21,461 nucleotides of DNA, from NCBI GenBank assembly GCA_001780825.1, contig MFIX01000203.1, positions 1 through 21,461 of the forward strand. Direction: 5' to 3'. Below, in pieces: positions 13,905 to 21,461 of the stretch; position 1 is the stretch's first letter, and the number at the start of each line of letters is the position of its first letter. Under the pieces are notes generated by a model. The model saw only the letters and a list, made by a program, of their open reading frames with translations. It was not told where the DNA came from and searched no databases. Source of the DNA: Candidatus Glassbacteria bacterium RIFCSPLOWO2_12_FULL_58_11 (GTDB lineage Bacteria > Gemmatimonadota > Glassbacteria > GWA2-58-10). The position numbers and the translations under genes are program-made.

Positions 13905-16076
13905 ATGAAGAGAATAATCTGGTCATTTGCAATGGCGATGCTGATCGGGTTTAATACCGCCGCGTTCAGCTATGAGCTGGTGGATCACCCGAGGATATTT
14001 ATCACCAAGGCGGACTTGCCCGGCCTGGCCCAGCGCTCCAAAGGAGTACTGAAAGGCGAGTATGCGAAAATCAAGGCGGTGGCGGACAGCGTGCTTAAGA
14101 CCGGAGTGGTGAAGACGGATAGCCGTTTCCGGCCGCCAATCGGGCTGATCTGCTCAGGGATTTGTTATCTGGTGGAGCGCGAGCTCGGTGGGAATGCCGT
14201 ACCGTACGCCGGGACAATCAAGATGTATTGGGGCGATGGGGCGGTGCTGGCCCTGGATGGGGATGGATATTTCGGTTACAACGGCATGCTCTACGACTGG
14301 ATTTACGATGCTCTCACCCCTTCGGAGCGCCGGACATATGCCGACAGCCTGGGGAAATGGCTGAGGTTCTATACCGATACGCCGGAGATTACCCTGAAAT
14401 GGGGCGGCTGGTGGTACAACCAGACCTGGGGCCCGGCGCACCTGAACACGCCCAACACCCGGGATGGGATCACACCGAAACTGTTTGTTGCCCTGGCCCT
14501 GGCCGGAGCAGACAGTAAAAACGAGGCGGATGCCCGGACATTCCTGGATTCCTGGGCCAAGCGCGTTCCGGCCGAGTGCATCCCGGCGTTCGATGAGATG
14601 GGCGGTGTGTGGTCCGAGAGCATGGGCCACGGCGGCTACGGGCCGATAATCGTGATCCCCTGGGCTTTCGAGGCCTGGCGCACGGCCACCGGCGAGGACT
14701 TGTTCGCCCGCTGCGCTCCGACCAGCTACCTGCCCCAGATGACCCGCTGGGCCGCCTTCCTGACTGTCCCGTTCGCCGATCATACGGCCTGGATCGATGA
14801 CAACCGGGCCTCCAAGCTTAATGATTTAGCTCAGGTAGCTCCGATCCTCGGCGCCCGTTACCGCGACCCGGTGGATAACTGGATCAGCGACCAGGACTGG
14901 GCCGAGGGCTGGAACCGGGTCCCCTGGAACCGTTTCCTCTCTTACGATCCGACAGTCAAATCCGAATCGCCCAAAGCTGAAAAATATCCGCCGGCTTATC
15001 TTTTCACAGGCGCCGGCCACATTTACATGCGCAGCGCCTGGGATGATCCCAACGGCACCTGGGCCTTTTTCGGCGCCGGACCCAAATTCGAGGGCCACTC
15101 GCGGGATGATGAGGGCCATTTCCTGATCGCTAAAAAGGGCTGGCTGGCCATGCGGGTCGGCGGCGGCGGCCACAACGATGATGATTACTATGAGGGCGGC
15201 GCGCTGGCTTTCAATATTGTCACCATCTACAACAAGGATGAACAGTACCGCCGCGTGGTCGCTCCGGAGCAGGGAGGGGTGAACAACGAGAATGACGGCG
15301 GAATGATGCGCTTGGTTTACAGCAGCCACGAGCGCGATGACCGGGCAACCATGGTGGCCTACCGCAATAATGACCAGTACACCTATGCCGCGGCGGATCT
15401 CAGCCTGGGCTACTCCAAGGATAAGGCCAGCGAGGTGACCCGCCAGTTTTTATACCTGCGCGGCAAGCGGGAGTTCTTTATCATTTTCGACCGCATCCAG
15501 ACCACCAGTGAAAAATTCCCCCGCCACTGGTTCCTTCACCTGCCTGGCGAGCCAGCGGTAAGCGGCGCCGAGACAGCGCTGGTCCCCGGGCATGTGCTTT
15601 CCTATAACGGGAACAGCGCCACCTGGCTCAGCGATCCGGCCGGCGAGCGGGGCGTGCTCAGCAGCGGCAAATCGAGGGCTTTCTTGACCAGCCTGCTGCC
15701 CTCGGGAGTGAAAATTACCAAGCGGGGCGGCGAGGGCTATGATTTCTGGGGCCATCCGGATGAGGCGACCGCACAATATAACCATGTCAGCCGGGCGAGC
15801 CGACAGCCGCCGATAGTACCCTGGCGGCTCGAGGAGCAGTCTCCGGGCAAGGGCCTGCGAGACTATTTCCTGAACGTCATCGAGATCGGAGATGAAAACG
15901 ACAGCAAAGCCTCGGAAGCCTCCCTGGTCGAGCGTGAGGGTTTCGCCGGGGCCCGGCTGGATGCGGCCGGAACTCCGGTAGAGGTGCTGTTCAGCCGCGA
16001 GGGTGCACTTACCGCGCGGGTCAAGATCGGCGCGGGAGCGGAGAGTGTGATCGAGCCCGGCATCCAGGAACAATAA
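13905..16076 (+). CDS. Secreted heparinase II/III-like protein
   Basis: A 723-residue secreted protein with a Sec signal peptide (MKRIIWSF... to about FSYE). It starts LVDHPRIFITKADLPGLAQR, the 'HPR(I/L)...DL..L' opening of heparinase II/III-like/DUF4962-type proteins. Toroid motifs follow (GMLYDWIYDALTPSERR). The C-terminal sandwich contains IYMRSAWDD, GHSRDDEGHFLI (H398 and H405, active-site-like) and REFFIIFDRIQTT. These align in order with the lipoprotein encoded at 11576-13690, so the two are paralogues. An ATG four codons upstream (13893) is possible, but GGAGAT between the two ATGs favours 13905. It heads the rightward operon; the substrate is unknown but probably the same polymer. Confidence 0.82.
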   Translation: MKRIIWSFAMAMLIGFNTAAFSYELVDHPRIFITKADLPGLAQRSKGVLKGEYAKIKAVADSVLKTGVVKTDSRFRPPIGLICSGICYLVERELGGNAVPYAGTIKMYWGDGAVLALDGDGYFGYNGMLYDWIYDALTPSERRTYADSLGKWLRFYTDTPEITLKWGGWWYNQTWGPAHLNTPNTRDGITPKLFVALALAGADSKNEADARTFLDSWAKRVPAECIPAFDEMGGVWSESMGHGGYGPIIVIPWAFEAWRTATGEDLFARCAPTSYLPQMTRWAAFLTVPFADHTAWIDDNRASKLNDLAQVAPILGARYRDPVDNWISDQDWAEGWNRVPWNRFLSYDPTVKSESPKAEKYPPAYLFTGAGHIYMRSAWDDPNGTWAFFGAGPKFEGHSRDDEGHFLIAKKGWLAMRVGGGGHNDDDYYEGGALAFNIVTIYNKDEQYRRVVAPEQGGVNNENDGGMMRLVYSSHERDDRATMVAYRNNDQYTYAAADLSLGYSKDKASEVTRQFLYLRGKREFFIIFDRIQTTSEKFPRHWFLHLPGEPAVSGAETALVPGHVLSYNGNSATWLSDPAGERGVLSSGKSRAFLTSLLPSGVKITKRGGEGYDFWGHPDEATAQYNHVSRASRQPPIVPWRLEEQSPGKGLRDYFLNVIEIGDENDSKASEASLVEREGFAGARLDAAGTPVEVLFSREGALTARVKIGAGAESVIEPGIQEQ

Positions 16077-16108
16077 CGAGTGAAAACAGCCGGTGTTTAT
16101 CGCCAAAG

Positions 16109-16124
16109 GCGCGTATATACGCGC
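16109..16124. promoter_or_regulatory. Perfect 16-bp palindrome between heparinase-like and GH20 genes
   Basis: GCGCGTATATACGCGC reads identically on both strands. An outer inverted repeat, AACAGC/GCTGTT (16085-16090 and 16123-16128), partly overlaps it. It could be a dimeric-regulator operator, a cruciform, or an mRNA-processing hairpin between two operon genes. Which one cannot be told from the sequence. Confidence 0.4.
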
Positions 16125-16185
16125 TGTTCGCCGGGAAAATGCCGGGACTGTGCGATCTTTTCCAAAATCAACCGATGGGGATAAC

Positions 16186-18333
16186 ATGAAAAAAGCGTTA
16201 GCTTTGATTGTGGCGGTTTTGCTGCTGGCCGGCCGGGGGGAAACAGTGGCCGAGACTAGCGCGCTCTGGAACGAGGGGATCAGCCTGATTCCCTACCCGC
16301 AGGAGGCGGTACTGGGAGGCGAGGAATTCGTGTTTGACAGTGAGGTGGCAATTGTCCTGGATAAATCCGCCGGCGCTGCGGACAAGTTCGCCGCCAATGA
16401 CCTTTCCTCCAGACTGAAACAGGACTATGGCATCCTGACCCGGATCGGCGCGGCGCAGAGCGGCAAACAGATTGTGCTCTCCCGCTCGGGCGCGGCTAAA
16501 AAACTCGGACAACAGGGCTATGAGCTTTCGGTCGATAAAGAGCGGATCACGGTGAAAGCCAATGGGGAGGCGGGCCTTTTTTACGGGACCCGGACGCTGC
16601 TGCAGCTGATCCAACAGGACCGCGAAGGGACAATCATCAAGGGCCTGAAAATAGCGGATTGGCCGGATATCTCTGAGCGCGCGGCGCACTACGACACCAA
16701 GCACCACCAGGACAAGGCCGACTATGTCCGTTCTTTTATCCGCGACCTGGCCGACTACAAGATGAACATGCTGCTCTGGGAGTGGGAGGACAAGTTCGCT
16801 TATCGCAGCCATCCCGAGATCGGCGCGCCGGGCGCATTCACCATGCAGGAGATGCAGGACTTCACCCGCTATGCCAAGCAGTTCCATATCCAGATCGTGC
16901 CCCTGGTCCAGGGGCTGGGCCATGTAAGTTTTATCCTCAAATGGCCGCAATATGAGAACTTGAGAGAAATCCCGGCCTCCAACTGGGAGTTCTGCCCGCT
17001 CAAGGACGGCAGCTACAAGCTGCTTTTCGACCTCTGGGATGAGGCGATGGAGGCCACGCCGGGCTCGCAGTACTTGCATATCGGCACCGATGAAACCTAC
17101 GAGCTGGGCCAGGGAGTGGAGTGCGGCTGCAAGGCGAAAACTGCCGAGATCGGACGCTACGGCCTGATGCAGGTTTTTGTCAAGCGCTGTTTCGAGCATA
17201 TTAACGGCAAAGGGCGGAAAATGATGTCCTGGGGCGGCGAGTACCGTCCCGAGGAAAAAATCAAGCCGCCCAAGGGGCTGATCACCGCCGAATTCGGCAG
17301 TGATCCCAATGTCGCCAAGACCGCGCGCGAGGCCGGCTACCCGGTCTGGGTCTACGACCCGAACCCGGGGATCGAACACCTGTTCCTGCCCTATTTCTAC
17401 CGTGAGCGGGATGAAGGCGGCAAGCAGGTCGAGGGTTGCCTGATGAACTCCTGGAAGACGGATGCCCCGGCCGCTCTGACCGGCCTATTCGACGGGATGG
17501 TAAATACCTCCTGGGATGACAGCGGGCTGCACAACCAGGTCTGGATGATGAGTTTTATTAACTCCGCCGAATACTCCTGGAGCGGCAAGGGGCCGGAGCC
17601 GGAGGAGTTCATCGACAAATATTTTGCCAGTTACTACGGCCCTAAGGCGCGCGACCTGCGCGAGCTCTGGATGCTGTACAACGAGGGCTCCTATTACTAC
17701 ATGGACACTTTCGAGCGCAAGGTCTGGCACTGGGGCGATGTGGGCAAAACGCATCTGCCGGACCTGCCTCGCGGGGATGCCATCGAGTACGATCCCTTCT
17801 GGAACCGGCGCTACGCCGAGATGATCAAGCGCTCCAGGGAGGAGCTGGGCAAGATGGAGCGGGCCCTGGCTATCTGCAGCGAGAATGGGTCGCTGGGCGT
17901 CAGGCACGGCTATGATTTCGAGGTTTTCACCACGATCGGCGAGCTGATCCAACATACCGCGCGCACTTATATTGCTCTCTCCGATCTCGAGAACGCGATT
18001 ACCCAGGCCCACCGCGCCCGATTCGTCAGCCACCAGCAAGCCTATTCCGCATTCGAGGATGCGGTGAAAATCATCCAGGGCAACCTTAAGGAGCGCGAAG
18101 CGGTTTTCAACAACCTAGTCGTGGTCTGGGAAAAAACGCGTCTGCCCAAGGGCTTCTCCACTCCGGAGAAGAAGTTTTTCCACGAGCAGGACCGCGCCCG
18201 TCACTTCGCTTTCCGCCGGGCGGACATGACCTACCTGATCTATGATGAGCAGCTCCTGGAACTGGAGGGCTACCTGAAAAAGCTTCAGGACTACATGGCC
18301 TGGTACAAGCAAACCTACATGCAGGGCAGTTAG
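16186..18333 (+). CDS. GH20-like beta-N-acetylhexosaminidase, divergent
   Basis: A 715-residue secreted protein with a short hydrophobic signal (MKKALALIVAVLLLAG). A GH20b-like domain follows (about residues 25-160: SLIPYPQEAVLGG to LFYGTRTLLQLI). Next is a GH20-like barrel with the catalytic Asp-Glu pair at D302-E303 (HIGTDETYELG; canonical HIGGDE). In GH20, Glu is the acid/base and Asp positions the substrate N-acetyl group. The usual LHLTDDQGWR motif is replaced by LLWEWEDKFAYRSHP, and roughly 190 helical C-terminal residues follow, so specificity may differ from classical hexosaminidases. Position 16186 is chosen over an upstream in-frame ATG at 16093 because the signal peptide starts there, after GGGG. 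It lies 14 nt before the amidohydrolase gene. Confidence 0.82.
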   Translation: MKKALALIVAVLLLAGRGETVAETSALWNEGISLIPYPQEAVLGGEEFVFDSEVAIVLDKSAGAADKFAANDLSSRLKQDYGILTRIGAAQSGKQIVLSRSGAAKKLGQQGYELSVDKERITVKANGEAGLFYGTRTLLQLIQQDREGTIIKGLKIADWPDISERAAHYDTKHHQDKADYVRSFIRDLADYKMNMLLWEWEDKFAYRSHPEIGAPGAFTMQEMQDFTRYAKQFHIQIVPLVQGLGHVSFILKWPQYENLREIPASNWEFCPLKDGSYKLLFDLWDEAMEATPGSQYLHIGTDETYELGQGVECGCKAKTAEIGRYGLMQVFVKRCFEHINGKGRKMMSWGGEYRPEEKIKPPKGLITAEFGSDPNVAKTAREAGYPVWVYDPNPGIEHLFLPYFYRERDEGGKQVEGCLMNSWKTDAPAALTGLFDGMVNTSWDDSGLHNQVWMMSFINSAEYSWSGKGPEPEEFIDKYFASYYGPKARDLRELWMLYNEGSYYYMDTFERKVWHWGDVGKTHLPDLPRGDAIEYDPFWNRRYAEMIKRSREELGKMERALAICSENGSLGVRHGYDFEVFTTIGELIQHTARTYIALSDLENAITQAHRARFVSHQQAYSAFEDAVKIIQGNLKEREAVFNNLVVVWEKTRLPKGFSTPEKKFFHEQDRARHFAFRRADMTYLIYDEQLLELEGYLKKLQDYMAWYKQTYMQGS

Positions 18334-18347
18334 GATTGGAGGTGGCA

Positions 18348-19814
18348 ATGTTCCCGGGAAAAGAGTTTCTGCGGCTGACGATACCCGCTTTATTCTCAGC
18401 TTTAGCCCTGGCCTGCACGGCGGGCAAGCCGCCTGATGAGGCTGCGGAAACGGCCGACCATAAGGCTCTCTGGCTCGAGCCGGGCAGTGTCAGACCGGAC
18501 AACGAGGTGTTCCGCCGGATCAAAAAAGCAGTGGATGAGATTCGCATTATAGATACGCACGAGCACCTGATCAGCGAGCAGTTTTACCTGGAGCTTCCGG
18601 AATACTCGCTGTTCAACTGGTTCCGTCAGCCCTGGTTCCCCCAGTACTCCGGGGCCGATCTGGTTTCGGCCGGCATGCCCCTGGCGGACCTGGAGGCGTT
18701 GAAAGACTCCGCGGTTCCCCTGGCCGAGCGCTGGGCCAGGGTCTCGCCCTGGTGGCCTTTCGCCAAGACTACGGGTTTCGGCCAGGCCTTGCGGATTGCC
18801 GCGCGCGATATCTACGGCCTTCCTGACCTGGATGACAGCACCTGGCAGGAACTCTGCCGTCGCATGCAGGAGGCCCGTAAAGCGGAGTTTTACAAAAGAG
18901 GGCTTTACGATATGGCCGGAGTGGACTTGCTTATTCTGGATCAGATAGTCCTCGAGGACCCTTACGCGTGGAGCTCATTTGCCGCTCCGGACAGCAAGCC
19001 CCGGGTCGTGCTGGTCAAGCGCTTCTATGACACTTTCATCCGGCCCAGCCGGGCCTCGCTGGCGGAGATCGGCGGGAATTTCGGCAGGCCGCTCGAATCG
19101 CTGGATGATCTGCTGGCCGCGCTGGACAAGGAGTTCGAGGGAATGGCCGCCAGCGGCTGCTATGTAGGGGTCAAGTGCGCCATGGCCTATGACCGGGAGA
19201 TTCATTTCGAGGATGTCCCCCGGGAGACCGCGGAAAAAATATTCAAGAGGCTGCTCAAAGGCGACCTGCCTTTCGAGGAGCGCCGGCCGTTCGAGGATTT
19301 CATGCTGCACCAGGTGGTCAGGCGGGTCAGTAAATATGGGCTGGTGATGCAAATCCATACCGGCATGCTTGCCGGCCCAGGCGGCGGGAATGTAACCCAG
19401 ACCAGCCCGATTCATCTTTACAACTTCTTTGCAATGTACCCGGAGACCCGGTTTTCGATTTTCCACGGCGGCTTCCCCTATATGGGAGAGTTGGCTGTAC
19501 TGGCGAAAAATTTCCCGAATGTTTACATAGATAATACCTGGATGCCGATAATTTCTCCCAGCGCTACTAAAGATTGGATGCAGCGTTGGATCGAGACAGT
19601 TCCCCTGAACAAGATCCAGGGTTTCGGCGGGGATTATATATTCCCGGAAGGCAGTTACGGGCACAGCCTGGTCGCCCGTCAGATACTGGCCGAGGTGCTG
19701 GCCGAGAAAGTGCAAGCGGAGTATTTCAGCGAGCGGGAGGCGATCTGGGCCGCTAAAAGAATACTGCGGGACAATGCGGTCGAGCTGTTCGGCCTGAAGC
19801 GGTTCTTGGAGTAG
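18348..19814 (+). CDS. Amidohydrolase-family lipoprotein
   Basis: A 488-residue amidohydrolase-superfamily protein with a lipoprotein signal (lipobox ALAC, C23), which is unusual for a family that is mostly cytoplasmic. The metal-binding HxH is H71/H73 (IIDTHEHL). Barrel motifs follow: LVMQIHTGML, RFSIFHGGFPY, NVYIDNTWMP and IQGFGGDYIFP, with the likely catalytic Asp in GGDY. It is long, with a large insert after the first strand (residues 75-230), as in the uronate-isomerase-like and other larger amidohydrolases. The substrate is unknown; the operon suggests a product of glycan cleavage. An in-frame TTG at 18336 is possible, but GGAGG 5 nt before the ATG at 18348 decides the start. It is the last gene of the rightward operon. 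Confidence 0.8.
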   Translation: MFPGKEFLRLTIPALFSALALACTAGKPPDEAAETADHKALWLEPGSVRPDNEVFRRIKKAVDEIRIIDTHEHLISEQFYLELPEYSLFNWFRQPWFPQYSGADLVSAGMPLADLEALKDSAVPLAERWARVSPWWPFAKTTGFGQALRIAARDIYGLPDLDDSTWQELCRRMQEARKAEFYKRGLYDMAGVDLLILDQIVLEDPYAWSSFAAPDSKPRVVLVKRFYDTFIRPSRASLAEIGGNFGRPLESLDDLLAALDKEFEGMAASGCYVGVKCAMAYDREIHFEDVPRETAEKIFKRLLKGDLPFEERRPFEDFMLHQVVRRVSKYGLVMQIHTGMLAGPGGGNVTQTSPIHLYNFFAMYPETRFSIFHGGFPYMGELAVLAKNFPNVYIDNTWMPIISPSATKDWMQRWIETVPLNKIQGFGGDYIFPEGSYGHSLVARQILAEVLAEKVQAEYFSEREAIWAAKRILRDNAVELFGLKRFLE

Positions 19815-19832
19815 CCTGGCCGGCCGTCCGGC

Positions 19833-20384
19833 TTAGCGGAGATATTCGGCTTTCAGGCTGTCGATTAGCCGGTGGAACTGTTCGTGCCTGCCTGGGCCAA
19901 TTCTTTCCGCCTCGATTTTGTCGAAGCGGGTTTTGAGCTCCTGCTGACGGCTCTGGCTAAGCAATTTATCCGCGGCTTGAAAGAGTTTTTCCTCATTTTC
20001 AATGTGCTCATTGAGCAAGGCGATATACTCCCTCGCCTTGGCCGTCGTTGCAGCGTGGGCCGCATTCATGCTGCTCGGCACGGAACCTAGAGATGCCTTG
20101 AGCTCGTGAACGAGAGCACGGCCCTTTTCATGATCGGCCAGCAGTTCCTCTATTTCCCCCTCCCACTTGCGCCTGCCGGACTCCCGCAAGGCTGGAAAAA
20201 GCTCCTTTTCTTCCTTTGCGTGGTGGCATTTATCCACAAATACTTCAAGAAATTCAAGGATACTTTTCAAATCATTAAGCTCCTTTTTACCTCCCTCGGC
20301 CAGCTTGCCGCAGAGTCTATCCAGAACCTCCAGCATGGTCTCCACGGCCCGGTGCTCGTGAAGAAGTTCATCAATGGCCACCAT
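19833..20384 (-). CDS. Hemerythrin (HHE cation-binding) domain protein
   Basis: A 183-residue four-helix hemerythrin-like protein. The diiron ligand motifs are in order: LLHEHRAVE (H9, H11), CHHAKEEKELFP (H54/H55, E58), LADHEKGRA (H85) and NEHIENEEKLF (H127, E131). Hemerythrin-like domains bind oxygen or nitric oxide, or act in iron-sulfur repair and redox sensing. No repair-specific N-terminal domain (ScdA/YtfE CxHGH) is present, so it is a plain HHE protein. It has no signal peptide and is probably cytoplasmic. AAGGAG lies 7 nt before the ATG. It converges on the amidohydrolase gene with only 18 nt between stops, and I see no hairpin there. Confidence 0.88.
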   Translation of the reverse strand: MVAIDELLHEHRAVETMLEVLDRLCGKLAEGGKKELNDLKSILEFLEVFVDKCHHAKEEKELFPALRESGRRKWEGEIEELLADHEKGRALVHELKASLGSVPSSMNAAHAATTAKAREYIALLNEHIENEEKLFQAADKLLSQSRQQELKTRFDKIEAERIGPGRHEQFHRLIDSLKAEYLR

Positions 20385-20599
20385 TTTCCGCTCCTTTTAA
20401 TAAAAGAATATTTCCGCCTGCGCTGTTGGCCGGATAGGTTCTGCTGGCGCAAAAATACCCCGATCCTTCAAAGTACCGGGCCTGAAAAAAACAGACATCT
20501 TTCCGAAAATGAGTTTATTTTTTATAGATTCACCTGGATTTAAAATACATCGGATGTCAGAGTATTAAATAACTTTTCACACTTTTAAGGATAGCAAAA
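20385..20599. other. Divergent AT-rich intergenic region
   Basis: This 215-bp gap separates the divergent hemerythrin and zinc-ribbon genes and is much more AT-rich than the coding sequence, as expected for a promoter region. Candidate -10 elements occur (TAAAAT and TATTAAAT near 20540-20570), but none has a convincing -35. No palindromic operator of the PerR type was found. Confidence 0.4.
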
Positions 20600-20836
20600 G
20601 TGGGAGACAAATTTAAATGCTCTGTCTGCGGCTGGAGCGGTACCGCGGAAGAAGCCATGCAACCGGATGCGGAAATCCGTAAGGAATGGGAGAGGGTCTG
20701 GAAATTCCGCAAGGGCTTGAGCGATGAGTTCGGCACGCAGTTCTACCTGGGCACTCTCCCCTGGGAAAAGGAGATGCTGGATGATCTGGTCTGCCCGAAA
20801 TGCGCCGGTGAATGCCGCCGTATAGCAGAAGAGTAA
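20600..20836 (+). CDS. Small zinc-ribbon protein
   Basis: A 78-residue protein with two CxxC knuckles, CSVC (C7, C10) and CPKC (C65, C68), 54 residues apart. This is the layout of a zinc ribbon with a helical insert (EEAMQPDAEIRKEWERVWKFR). A rubredoxin role is less likely because the rubredoxin core residues are missing. The start is GTG, with AAGGA about 8 nt upstream. Function is unknown; such proteins often bind nucleic acid or a partner protein. It is flanked by a promoter-like AT-rich region and a strong terminator, so it is probably its own transcription unit. Confidence 0.65.
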   Translation: MGDKFKCSVCGWSGTAEEAMQPDAEIRKEWERVWKFRKGLSDEFGTQFYLGTLPWEKEMLDDLVCPKCAGECRRIAEE

Positions 20837-20867
20837 GAGCGGTTGGAGATTGATGTTGAAATACAAT

Positions 20868-20906
20868 TGCGGCCTGACTCCGCTCAGGGAGTCAGGCCGC
20901 AGCTTT
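20868..20906 (+). terminator. Strong hairpin terminator between convergent genes
   Basis: A perfect 14-bp stem (TGCGGCCTGACTCC, 20868-20881, pairing with 20888-20901) with a 6-nt loop is followed by GCTTTTG. It lies between the zinc-ribbon gene and the convergent amidohydrolase gene. It suits the plus strand best and could serve both. Confidence 0.7.
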
Positions 20907-20915
20907 TGAAACTCC

Positions 20916-21461
20916 TCACCAGGCGCCGCCAGCCATGTCTTTGAACAGGCGTGTGGCATTGAGATAGTAAATTTTCTGCAAAACCTCATCCGGCAGGTTC
21001 AAGCCATAGTTCATCCACCAGGCGGCATCCGGCACCCGGAAAAACTCATCCTCGGTTTCCAGCAGACGGAACCAGCCGCGGTACATTTGTTCCGAAGGGC
21101 CGAGGTCGGTGCCGAACATAATCCGGTCGGCGTACTTGATGAAAAATTTCCGTGCCGTAAAAGGTTGCCTGCCGATATCCCAGGCCCGGGCCGAAATGTC
21201 AATATGGTAGTTGGGGTAGAGGTCGAGCAGACGGCTCACCTCGCCGAGGTCGTGGGAGAGGTTGCCCACGTGGCAGCCTACAAAGATCGTGTTCGGGTGT
21301 TTCGCCACGGCCCGGTTGCGGGTGGCCAGTATCTCGGCTTTGGGCCAGATTCCCTCTTTACCGTAAACGTTCCAGGGAGCGCCGGCAGTCCCCAGATCGC
21401 TGGTCGCGGTCAGGGGATAGTAGCAGTCCTCCATGTCGCTGACATGGATTGAAATCGGCAT
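20916..21461 (-). CDS. Amidohydrolase-family protein, C-terminal part (5' end outside window)
   Basis: The frame runs off the right edge, so only the last 181 or so residues are seen and the first visible Met is probably internal (MPISIHVSDMED matches the barrel strand 'P(V/I)xIHxxD'). Further motifs are NTIFVGCHVGNLSHDL, YHIDISAR and RIMFGTDLGPSE, the last carrying the usual catalytic Asp, followed by a C-terminal NATRLF helix. These fit amidohydrolase-2 enzymes, as in the two other amidohydrolases here, but the sequence is clearly different from both. The N-terminal HxH motif and any signal peptide are outside the window. Substrate unknown. Confidence 0.75.
   Translation of the reverse strand: MPISIHVSDMEDCYYPLTATSDLGTAGAPWNVYGKEGIWPKAEILATRNRAVAKHPNTIFVGCHVGNLSHDLGEVSRLLDLYPNYHIDISARAWDIGRQPFTARKFFIKYADRIMFGTDLGPSEQMYRGWFRLLETEDEFFRVPDAAWWMNYGLNLPDEVLQKIYYLNATRLFKDMAGGAW

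Noticed and set aside
1..21461. CRISPR arrays, insertion sequences, prophage genes or tRNAs
   Set aside because: No regularly spaced direct repeats, transposase or integrase motifs, or tRNA cloverleaf were seen on either strand.

Overview
The window is GC-rich, densely coded bacterial DNA that uses the standard code. It carries Sec, Tat and lipoprotein export signals, so the cell is probably Gram-negative. The gene mix (WbsX-type protein, heparinase II/III-like proteins, GH20, SASA-type esterase, Tat-exported Gfo/Idh/MocA protein, TrpB2, Ior/PaaK remnants, archaeal-style Dps-like ferritin) suggests an uncultured, carbohydrate-degrading, at least partly anaerobic bacterium, perhaps of the FCB superphylum. 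This placement is inference: the window has no rRNA or marker gene.

Left part (1-2760): the 3' end of a WbsX/GH99-like gene, then perR, a Dps-like ferritin gene and a small cytochrome b5-like gene. PerR keeps all five regulatory-metal ligands and the four zinc cysteines. Similar 15-bp operator-like sites lie at the perR promoter and inside a predicted promoter upstream of the ferritin gene, so the two probably form a small peroxide-stress regulon.

Positions 2760-6983 hold aromatic amino-acid genes. On the minus strand the remnant order is iorA, paaK, an amidohydrolase gene, then an ACT-domain gene. The 5' end of iorA is joined out of frame to the 3' end of paaK, which implies loss of the rest of iorA, probably iorB, and the 5' half of paaK (or an assembly misjoin). 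trpB2 diverges from iorA and ends at a good terminator.

Positions 7664-19814 form a glycan-degradation island. Two operons diverge from an intergenic region at 13691-13904. The leftward arm encodes a heparinase-like lipoprotein, an alpha/beta hydrolase and a SASA-type acetylesterase. The rightward arm encodes a secreted heparinase-like protein, a divergent GH20 protein and an amidohydrolase lipoprotein. A Tat-exported Gfo/Idh/MocA protein gene converges on the leftward arm. Together they look suited to deacetylating and cleaving an acetylated, amino-sugar and/or uronate-containing polysaccharide outside the cytoplasm. No transporter, SusC/D pair, sulfatase or regulator is visible.

Right end (19833-21461): a hemerythrin-domain gene, a small zinc-ribbon gene, a strong hairpin terminator, and the 3' part of another amidohydrolase gene that runs off the window. 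Short GTAGGGGC/GCCCCTAC-type palindromes recur between genes, like a REP family. I saw no tRNA, rRNA, CRISPR array, transposase or phage gene.
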